Origin: Methanobrevibacter_A sp964431035
Lineage (GTDB): Archaea > Methanobacteriota > Methanobacteria > Methanobacteriales > Methanobacteriaceae
Direction of reading: 5' to 3'
DNA length: 20,275 nucleotides
Assembly: GCA_964431035.1 (NCBI GenBank)
Contig: CAYSIF010000028.1
Coordinates: 1 to 20,275, forward strand
Within the stretch, counting starts at the first letter, position 1. Each line of letters starts with the position of its first letter. Both the position numbers and the translations under genes were made by a program. Of this stretch, positions 15,388-20,275 are shown in pieces. The notes under the pieces were generated by a model. The model was not told where the DNA came from, ran no database searches, and saw only the letters and a list, made by a program, of their open reading frames with translations.

Positions 15388-15534
15388 ATGAAAAATAGGG
15401 TTTGGACTTTTATAGACAAAAGGTTCCTTAAAGGTTTATTCCAATATGATTCATATGTTGGAGAATTTGAAGAAAAATTAAACTGTGTTGTTTTAATTAC
15501 AGTGGTTTTATTGATAATTTTTTTTTTTAAATAA
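15388..15534 (+). CDS. Small tail-anchored membrane protein
   Basis: 48 aa. ATG 15388 has GGGGTGA at 15376-15382, a very good archaeal ribosome site at normal spacing, which makes this short frame credible. The N-terminal 31 residues are polar (MKNRVWTFIDKRFLKGLFQY then DSYVGEFEEK). Residues 33-47 are one hydrophobic segment (CVVLITVVLLIIFFF) ending in a single Lys and the stop, so the protein would be anchored by its C-terminus with most of it in the cytoplasm. A run of nine T lies near the end of the gene, a possible slippage site. No family is recognised. It stands alone in a gene-poor stretch. Confidence 0.55.
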   Translation: MKNRVWTFIDKRFLKGLFQYDSYVGEFEEKLNCVVLITVVLLIIFFFK

Positions 15535-15800
15535 AATTCAAGAAGAATTAATATTATGTGAAAAACTCTGTCTGTAAAAATTGTGAATTAATTATCAACA
15601 AAAAATATAATTGGAAAATATTATTACAAGTGAATTTTTTAGAAGGAGTTTTAATTAAAAAAATTTGAATAGTTCAAAAAAACTGAAAAAAGTAACATTT
15701 AAAGAGATAATTAAATTTAAATCCAAAATTTTGGAGAAACAATACAGTCTAAACTTCTTATCATAAAATATTAAATATTAAATATTTGGGCTTGGTTTCT
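15535..15800. other. Gene-poor AT-rich stretch
   Basis: No supported gene. AGAAGGAG at 15641-15648 looks like a ribosome site, but the nearest start is a TTG 16 nt away (15665) opening only 33 codons of a Lys-rich peptide (MNSSKKLKKVTFKEIIKFKS and onward). The string aaatattaaatattaaatattt near 15766-15787 is a short A/T repeat. Confidence 0.35.
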
Positions 15801-15837
15801 GTTTTAGTTAGGTTACTGCTAAAAACATGTAAATAAT
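15801..15837 (-). repeat. 37-bp repeat R1
   Basis: First of three identical 37-bp copies. It begins gttttagttaggttactgct and ends acatgtaaataat. Outer arms gttttag and ctaaaaac form an imperfect palindrome around the core agttaggttact (15806-15817). On the minus strand the core reads AGTAACCTAACT. No gene follows closely on its leftward side, unlike R2-R4. Confidence 0.9.
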
Positions 15838-15945
15838 TTAACTCAGTACTATGTGGTTAACCTTATCATTCTGAGTGTTTTAATGACTATGTTTTACTGG
15901 TGTCCATGGCTACTTTCAAACATTCATGTCAAAAAAATAGAATAT

Positions 15946-16314
15946 TTAACTTATTCCATTTTCTTTTTCCCAAGTAAGATGATCCTTTTCCCAAAGTAAA
16001 TATTCCTCATAAAATTTAGGATCTTCTTCTTTAATCTTCTTACGAAAATTTTCTATATCTCGTGAGGTACTAGATTTATCATAAGTCATAAGCATTATTA
16101 TGCTATAAATCTCATAGTATTCATCTCCTCCTTTGATATGAAGTTTCTCCCAAATTAAATATTCGGCATATGCAACAGAATCCTTTTTTTTATATGCTTC
16201 TCTAGTTTTTTGTTCAAAATCATCAGGAAGATTTTTGAAAAAATCAAATAAATATCTATTAGATACCCCAAAACCCCCATCACATTTATTATATGTATAA
16301 ATTTCTGATTTCAT
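15946..16314 (-). CDS. Small protein with two YLIWEK helical repeats
   Basis: 122 aa, charged and helical, no membrane segment. It contains an internal duplication: residues about 33-60 (FEQKTREAYKKKDSVAYAEY then LIWEKLHI) and about 88-115 (ENFRKKIKEEDPKFYEEYLL then WEKDHLTW). The same unit occurs once in the 59-aa protein at 4586. The N-terminal YNKCDGGFGVSNRYLFDFFK precedes the first unit. The ATG is preceded by GTAGGGG, the same G-run ribosome site as at 4586 and 4860. The repeat R2 ends 23 bp upstream of the start, so R2 probably carries its promoter. Function unknown. It is alone between R1 and R2. Confidence 0.75.
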   Translation of the reverse strand: MKSEIYTYNKCDGGFGVSNRYLFDFFKNLPDDFEQKTREAYKKKDSVAYAEYLIWEKLHIKGGDEYYEIYSIIMLMTYDKSSTSRDIENFRKKIKEEDPKFYEEYLLWEKDHLTWEKENGIS

Positions 16315-16337
16315 ATTTTATTTTCCCCTACTTTTAT

Positions 16338-16374
16338 GTTTTAGTTAGGTTACTGCTAAAAACATGTAAATAAT
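16338..16374 (-). repeat. 37-bp repeat R2 (likely promoter of the 122-aa gene)
   Basis: Identical over 37 bp to R1 and R3. On the minus strand it places AGTAACCTAACT about 40 nt before the ATG at 16314, with the ribosome site GTAGGGG in between. This proximity favours a promoter/operator role for the repeat. Confidence 0.85.
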
Positions 16375-16431
16375 AAAATTAGTAAATGGTAAATGGTAAA
16401 AGTAAAATTAGTAAATGGTAAATGGTAAAAG
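16374..16431. repeat. Tandem duplication, 2 x 29 bp
   Basis: Two exact 29-bp copies, each starting taaaattagtaaatggtaaa, at 16374-16402 and 16403-16431. Each copy itself holds a doubled taaatgg. The adjoining tactttttaccattta (about 16441-16457) is a near reverse complement of the unit's end, so the segment can fold; it follows the stop of the 58-aa leftward gene. Confidence 0.85.
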
Positions 16432-16437
16432 TAAAAA

Positions 16438-16614
16438 TTATACTTTTTTACCATTTAAACAAATTTTCCATTCTTCATTAAATTCTTTTGCTTGTTGGTT
16501 TCTTGATTTATTAAATTCATTGATAGGTTTACCTTTAATAGTATGGATTATTCCTGAAAGTATTCCTAAACCAAATCCAACAATTATTCCAATTGTAACA
16601 AAAGTAAAGCTCAC
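16438..16614 (-). CDS. Small single-pass membrane protein
   Basis: 58 aa, starting at GTG (16614-16612) with AAAGGAAGAG about 8 nt upstream. Residues 3-24 are hydrophobic with spaced glycines (FTVTIG-type start, then IIVGFGLGILSGIIH), a glycine-zipper membrane helix. The C-terminal half is polar and basic (KGKPINEFNKSRNQQAKEFN then EEWKICLNGKKV). Protein sequence, ribosome site and position between R2 and R3 support it over the opposite-strand frame of similar length. The family is not recognised. A TATA-like atatatttata lies about 16666-16676 and R3 lies further upstream at 16698-16734. Confidence 0.6.
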   Translation of the reverse strand: MSFTFVTIGIIVGFGLGILSGIIHTIKGKPINEFNKSRNQQAKEFNEEWKICLNGKKV

Positions 16615-16697
16615 TTTATATCTCTTCCTTTAAATTATGTATTAATTAAATATTGTTTTTTCATGTATAAATATATTATCCTGAAAATGTATAAAGA

Positions 16698-16734
16698 GTT
16701 TTAGTTAGGTTACTGCTAAAAACATGTAAATAAT
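16698..16734 (-). repeat. 37-bp repeat R3
   Basis: Third identical copy. On the minus strand it lies 84 bp upstream of the GTG of the 58-aa gene. Spacing from R2 is 360 bp and from R1 897 bp. Confidence 0.9.
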
Positions 16735-16798
16735 AGTATCTAATTTTCTGTATTTTATACTTTTTAAGGATTTTCTTAGCTTCTTTTAAAAATGTTCT

Positions 16799-16841
16799 AC
16801 GGACAAGAAATTTTTGCCTAAAAAATGGAGGGTTTTCCGCA
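16799..16841. repeat. Palindromic repeat P1
   Basis: cggacaagaaatttttgcct at 16800-16819, then aaaaaat, a G-rich step and ggttttccgca. Outer arms cgga/tccg and inner arms attttt/aaaaat around gcct give a nested hairpin. About 40 bp match P2 nearly exactly, with changes in the ggagg/agggg step. Confidence 0.75.
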
Positions 16842-17131
16842 ACATGATAAGAAATGGATTTTTTGTGTGAATTTTTCTAAAAAATTAATTGTTTAAAAAT
16901 TAGTTTTTTAGGATAATATGTTATTAAAATTATTTATTATTTTTATACTATTTAATTTATTATTATTTAGAAATTTTATAAATCATATTATTTTTATTTA
17001 TTTTTTTAAAATTTCATAGATGTTTAATGCAATGTTAAGATATTTTTTATATTTGTTTGTTGTTTTTATTGGTTTTTTGGTGATAAAATTTTTTAATACT
17101 TTTTTGTATTTTTTTATTAAATTTAGGTTTT

Positions 17132-17175
17132 TGCGGACAAGAAATTTTTGCCTAAAAAATAGGGGGTTTTCCGCA
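17132..17175. repeat. Palindromic repeat P2
   Basis: Second copy, direct orientation, 333 bp from P1. The outer arms are complete here: tgcgga (17132-17137) and tccgca (17170-17175). Function unknown; it could be a small palindromic element or an RNA structure. Confidence 0.75.
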
Positions 17176-17283
17176 TTATGGAAATTTTTATAATTTTGTC
17201 ATTTTATTCCATACTTGTTAACTTATCGAATTATTAATTTTATGCTTAATAATTTAAACTATTTTTCCATTAGTTTAAAATAG

Positions 17284-17309
17284 GTTTTTACTAGTAACAT
17301 AAGAAAAAC
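17284..17309 (+). promoter_or_regulatory. 26-bp relative of the 37-bp repeats upstream of the MFS gene
   Basis: gtttttactagtaacataag followed by aaaaac is identical at 21 of 26 positions to the reverse complement of the R1-R3 core. It lies 150 bp upstream of the transporter start, on the transporter's strand. An operator or promoter role is inferred from recurrence. Confidence 0.45.
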
Positions 17310-17458
17310 AAAATTATTTTATATTTGTACTATAAATTTAATTTTAAATTGATGTAAAGTCAATATATTTGAAAGTATGTATTTTATTAGATTAAAAAAA
17401 TAACATAATTATAAAATGATATTATAAATATTATTATAACTTAATTTTGAGTGAAAAA

Positions 17459-18859
17459 ATGAATGTGAAATTAAATAATCGAATGTCACTATTGGTTTTG
17501 TTTATTTTAGCTGCAAGCCTAGTAACTATAGCCCAATCAATTATTACAACAGGCGTTGTTTACTTAATGAGTGATTTTTCTATATCATCAACACAAGCAC
17601 AGTGGTCATATTCCGCATTTTTGCTTGTTGTAGGAGTTATGATTCCTTTAAGCGCTTACATATCACGCAGATTTAGTGCAAGAACAATATTTTTCTTTTC
17701 ATTAATTATATTTCTTTTAGGATCCATCATATGCTATTTTTCAACTTCATTAATCATATTAATTATTGGTAGAGTTCTTCAAGCTATTGGAAATGGTATT
17801 ATAATGCCTTATGTCCAGATTTTACTCTTAAGAACCATCTCTGAAGAAAAATGGCAAACTTATATGGGATTATATGGTTTGGTTATTGCAATAACTCCAG
17901 TCATAGGTTCATTTATAGGAGGATATGTAATAACATTATATGGATGGAGAGAACTATTTTCTTTTTTCACTATTGCCACAATAATCATTATAGCTTTAGG
18001 CACATTTCTTGTAAAAGACCATACATCTAGTGAAGATTATCCTCTAGATTATTTATCTGTTGTATTGTCAGTTATTGGATGTACAGGAGTAATGTTAGGA
18101 TTTACAAATATTGCAGATTATGGATTTACACATTACCTAGTAATTTTACCGATAATCATTGGAATTATAAGTTTAATACTATTTGTAAAACGTCAATCAA
18201 AATTGGATAAACCTTTAATTAACTTATCAATACTTAAAAACAAGTATTTCTTAGTAGGCACAATATTTATTTGCATTCTCTTCTCATGTTTGAACGGGTG
18301 TACCGCACTTATCCCCATATTCATTCAAGGCGTGGCCTACAATTCAGCAATTATTTCAGCATTAGTGCTCTTGCCAGGCGGGATATTAATAATTATCTTT
18401 AATATCATAGGACCATTACTTACAAATAAAATAGGAATTAAAAAGGTCTTAATTATGGGTTGTATCATTGCCATAATAGGATATGGAACCATGATATTCT
18501 ATACTCAGGATTCATCCTTTGAATTTATGACAATAACTCAATCAATCCGTTATATTGGTATAGGTTTGGCTTTAATGCCTGCCTCAACATGGACTTTGAC
18601 TATGGAATCCGATAAGGTCGAAGACGGAACTGCAGTCACCAATACATTACGACAGATATCTGCTGCAATAGGTTCATCCATTGTAGTTGTTATAGTGGCT
18701 GTTTTGGCAGGAGGCACTATAGATCATAATACTGCATCAGTTGTAGCATTCAACCAGACTTCAATTATTCTAGTTGTTTTACATGTCGTGATGCTTATTT
18801 TGACTATATTATTTATTGAGGATAAGGATAAAATTGAAAATCTGAATACAACTGCATAA
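17459..18859 (+). CDS. MFS drug efflux transporter, DHA2 (14-helix) type
   Basis: 466 aa from ATG 17459; a TTG four codons earlier is possible. The protein is hydrophobic throughout, with about 14 segments, as expected for the EmrB/QacA-like DHA2 family, which exports drugs or other amphipathic compounds by proton antiport. Diagnostic strings: IGRVLQAIGNGIIMPYVQIL near residues 104-123, ITPVIGSFIGGYVITLYGWR then ELF near 145-167 (the antiporter motif region) and SDFSISSTQAQWSYSAFLLV near 38-57. It converges with the STAS gene, 27 bp between stops. Codons use more G and C (for example GCC, GGC, CTC) than the surrounding genes, which suggests a different origin. Substrate unknown. Confidence 0.92.
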   Translation: MNVKLNNRMSLLVLFILAASLVTIAQSIITTGVVYLMSDFSISSTQAQWSYSAFLLVVGVMIPLSAYISRRFSARTIFFFSLIIFLLGSIICYFSTSLIILIIGRVLQAIGNGIIMPYVQILLLRTISEEKWQTYMGLYGLVIAITPVIGSFIGGYVITLYGWRELFSFFTIATIIIIALGTFLVKDHTSSEDYPLDYLSVVLSVIGCTGVMLGFTNIADYGFTHYLVILPIIIGIISLILFVKRQSKLDKPLINLSILKNKYFLVGTIFICILFSCLNGCTALIPIFIQGVAYNSAIISALVLLPGGILIIIFNIIGPLLTNKIGIKKVLIMGCIIAIIGYGTMIFYTQDSSFEFMTITQSIRYIGIGLALMPASTWTLTMESDKVEDGTAVTNTLRQISAAIGSSIVVVIVAVLAGGTIDHNTASVVAFNQTSIILVVLHVVMLILTILFIEDKDKIENLNTTA

Positions 18860-18886
18860 CTTTTTATATTAACTAATTTTATTGTT

Positions 18887-19126
18887 TTATTTAATCTTTA
18901 TATTAGTATCTGATAAAATTTCAATAACTGTTTCATTACATGACTTCATTATAACTCCATCCTCGCAGTCATTTTGCATGATAAGAAGAACACGGAGACC
19001 TGCAGATGATACATATTCTAGTTTAGAACAATCAATAAACACACTATTGAGAGGATTATCTTCCTTAATATTTTCATAATTAGCAAGAAGCTTAGGTGCA
19101 CTCAATGTATCTAAATTTCCTGACAA
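18887..19126 (-). CDS. STAS-domain segment (SpoIIAA-like), 3' part of a split gene
   Basis: 79 aa if started at TTG 19126. It matches STAS anti-anti-sigma domains: LSGNLDTLSAPKLL, VFIDCSKLEYVSSAGLRVLL with the phosphorylatable Ser region, and NETVIEIL. STAS proteins take part in partner switching with kinase-type ATPases. The frame stays open upstream to 19231 and beyond (WKITVDESFKVDISDAKTES, then FNVDASIEANNLNLIL), which supplies the missing first strand of the domain. This frame joins the methyltransferase frame if one AT unit is removed at 19231-19241. So this is probably the C-terminal part of a fusion protein and not an independent gene. Confidence 0.75.
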   Translation of the reverse strand: MSGNLDTLSAPKLLANYENIKEDNPLNSVFIDCSKLEYVSSAGLRVLLIMQNDCEDGVIMKSCNETVIEILSDTNIKIK

Positions 19127-19161
19127 GATTAGATTAAGATTATTAGCTTCAATTGATGCAT

Positions 19162-19809
19162 CTACATTAAAAGACTCTGTCTTGGCATCAGAAATATCAA
19201 CCTTAAATGATTCATCAACTGTAATCTTCCATATATATATACTCTCTTAAAGCCTTCCTTAATTTGAGCTACAATCTTAGGATCTGCATTTTCTAAACTT
19301 TTAAACTCAGGTACAACATCTGCATATGGAATCTTCTCTAGTTTAAGCCCTTTAGATGTAATATAATTCATTGCATTTTTCATATTTTCTTGAACATCTC
19401 CTAAGGAACTAACAGTTATTGAATTTTGTACGATTGTTGCATCAGATTTATCTTCTACCCTATACTTCGAATTATACATAATCTCTCTTGTTTGATCTCC
19501 ATAGAAAGCTTTCACTATTAAAACGTATAGACGAGATATTTCAGGATCAAGAGTAATCCAATATCCACCATGTTCTGTAAGAATCTTCTTAATATTATCA
19601 CACATAGCATCCAGTTCAGAATCTGTAAGATACATCAAGAGTCCTTCTGTTGTTATACATACCTTACCGTCAATCTTGTCAAATGCAGACTTAAGTGATT
19701 GATAATTAGTTGCATCCACACCTTCAAAATTGACAAGCTTTCTCTGTTTTTCATTTAATAATGACATAATAGCGGGTTCAACTTCATTAATTGTTGCAGG
19801 AAGATCCAT
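19162..19809 (-). CDS. SAM-dependent methyltransferase (LCMT/PPM-like), truncated and frameshifted
   Basis: 215 aa as it stands. Recognised from ITTEGLLMYLTDSELDAMCD, typical of the LCMT/polyketide-type class I methyltransferases, plus GGYWITLDPEI. The frame is open back to the fourth repeat and reads PKIGKKFVGMDLPATINEVE; VGMDLPATI corresponds to the acidic motif that follows the SAM-binding glycine motif. The glycine motif itself and the N-terminal region are absent, cut off at 19836-19857. The C-terminus past FKRVYIYG is out of frame with the STAS segment; deletion of two bases in atatatatata (19231-19241) gives FKRVYIWKITVDESF and one 306-aa methyltransferase-STAS frame. Probably not a functional enzyme here. 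Confidence 0.65.
   Translation of the reverse strand: MDLPATINEVEPAIMSLLNEKQRKLVNFEGVDATNYQSLKSAFDKIDGKVCITTEGLLMYLTDSELDAMCDNIKKILTEHGGYWITLDPEISRLYVLIVKAFYGDQTREIMYNSKYRVEDKSDATIVQNSITVSSLGDVQENMKNAMNYITSKGLKLEKIPYADVVPEFKSLENADPKIVAQIKEGFKRVYIYGRLQLMNHLRLIFLMPRQSLLM
19231..19241. repeat. AT dinucleotide tract at the frame break
   Basis: atatatatata lies exactly where the methyltransferase and STAS frames part. Losing one 2-bp unit fuses the frames. Such tracts slip during replication. Confidence 0.8.
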
Positions 19810-19835
19810 TCCAACAAATTTCTTGCCAATTTTTG

Positions 19836-19857
19836 GTTTTAGTTAGGTTACTGCTAA
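19836..19857 (-). repeat. Partial repeat R4
   Basis: The first 22 bases of the 37-bp repeat (gttttagttaggttactgct then aa) match exactly; the remainder diverges. It lies between the truncated methyltransferase start and the truncated peptidase fragment. On the minus strand AGTAACCTAACT sits just over 30 nt before ATG 19809. Confidence 0.85.
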
Positions 19858-19858
19858 T

Positions 19859-20023
19859 AAATATGGACATTATGAATATGTTATAGGAGTAAATCCTAAA
19901 ACCCGTAAACTTATGATTAATAATAGTTTAAGTGGTGGTTGGATTGAATACCGTTCTTTTGATACAATGACACAGTATATTAATGGAATAAATCAGAAAA
20001 GCATTTGTAAAGTTAAAATCTAA
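19859..20023 (+). pseudogene. 3' fragment of a C39/papain-like cysteine peptidase gene
   Basis: 54 codons, no start; the frame is open only to a stop inside R4. The peptide begins KYGHYEYVIGVNPKTRKLMI, then NNSLSGGWIEYRSFDTMTQY. GHYxxVIGVNPKT is the region around the catalytic His of C39-type or papain-like peptidases, and the rest fits their C-terminal strands; the usual Asp/Asn ligand region reads MINNS. The catalytic Cys part is missing. Such domains occur in surface proteins of Methanobacteriales. It is a remnant cut at R4. The family assignment is by recognition only. Confidence 0.5.
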
Positions 20024-20068
20024 ATTCTTATTTCTTTTATTTTAGTTATAGAAATTTATTTATTTAAA

Positions 20069-20100
20069 CAACATGATACATTAGAAGTTAACTCATGTTG
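20069..20100 (+). terminator. Stem-loop after the peptidase remnant
   Basis: caacatga at 20069-20076 pairs perfectly with tcatgttg at 20093-20100, 16-nt loop. T-rich sequence follows at a distance (about 20128-20136). It may be the old terminator of the peptidase gene. Confidence 0.5.
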
Positions 20101-20275
20101 AATAAAATTATATTATTTATTTTTAATCTTTTTTTATTACTATTTTTTTAATTTTTATTTATGTAAAATAATAAATTCTTTTTCAAACATAAACTCCTTT
20201 TTCTAATAAATTTACATCATATTCCATTGCTATCAAGTTAAGGTTTTTTGTTTTTATTTTTCTTTTTTTCTTGTT
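20101..20275. other. AT-rich window end
   Basis: No supported gene. On the minus strand 31 codons are open from the window edge to a stop at 20183, ending NLIAMEYDVNLLEKGVYV; this could be the end of a gene lying beyond the window, but it is short and Lys-rich. Confidence 0.3.

Larger units (their letters stand above)
16735..17283. other. Gene-poor stretch with paired palindromes
   Basis: No convincing gene. It holds two copies of a ~43-bp imperfect palindrome (16799-16841, 17132-17175). A 57-codon frame (17020-17193) starting MFNAMLRYFLYLFVVFIGFL is hydrophobic and runs through the second palindrome, but it lacks a ribosome site; U-rich codons make hydrophobic frames common here. The rest is A/T-rich with nothing seen. 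Confidence 0.4.

Noticed and set aside
16415..16633. Rightward 72-codon frame in the R2-R3 cassette
   Set aside because: It runs through the 29-bp duplication and lacks a ribosome site. The opposite strand has a 58-aa frame with a GGAAGAG site and a sensible membrane-protein sequence.
15801..16734. Integron attC sites
   Set aside because: GTTAGGT in the repeat fits the GTTRRRY core and the layout is cassette-like, but the matching RYYYAAC core at the proper distance is missing within the repeat and no integrase is in the window. Kept only as a recombination-site hypothesis.
17020..17193. 57-codon hydrophobic frame spanning P2
   Set aside because: No ribosome site, and T-rich DNA yields Phe/Leu-rich frames by chance. 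The shared peptide with P1 reflects the conserved DNA repeat.
1..20275. tRNA or rRNA genes
   Set aside because: No G+C-rich segment or tRNA T-loop/acceptor pattern was found; RNA genes would stand out at this composition.

Overview
The window is very AT-rich archaeal DNA (roughly a quarter G+C). A methanogenesis-marker gene of the MtxX type, an archaeal-type cis-polyprenyl diphosphate synthase, heavy use of ATA codons, TTG/GTG starts and SAP-domain proteins all point to a methanogen of the Methanobacteriales. Methanosphaera is the best fit; that genus call is recognition, not a database result.

Layout. 1-2500: a leftward housekeeping group, mtxX-uppS-tatD. 2500-4410: a rightward SAP-domain protein and a membrane-anchored extracellular protein closed by a strong terminator. 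4480-8410: an accessory stretch of small or unrecognised rightward genes (a 59-aa helical protein, a PH-like protein, a 371-aa protein of unknown function, two small membrane proteins), a leftward solitary minimal nucleotidyltransferase, and a decayed gene remnant. 8590-12110: a tight four-gene operon for a CDP-linked deoxysugar (rfbF, rfbG, an NAD-dependent epimerase/dehydratase and an RmlC-type epimerase), followed by a 39/40-bp tandem repeat array. 12396-14914: a convergent pair whose stop codons overlap, a SAP/zinc-ribbon protein and a zinc-ribbon HEXXH metalloprotease. 14915-20100: a repeat-rich accessory island with a 48-aa tail-anchored protein, three identical 37-bp repeats and a fourth partial one, two small leftward genes between the repeats, a DHA2-type drug exporter, a methyltransferase-STAS gene split by a frameshift in an AT dinucleotide tract, and the 3' end of a cysteine peptidase gene.

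The most interesting signal is a 12-bp near-palindrome, consensus AGTWACMTAACT. It recurs about eight times and usually lies upstream of an accessory gene, on that gene's strand. The 37-bp repeats are its most elaborate form. It may be an operator or promoter element shared by the accessory genes, or a recombination site that has moved them. At the fourth copy two truncated genes meet, which fits past rearrangement at these sites.
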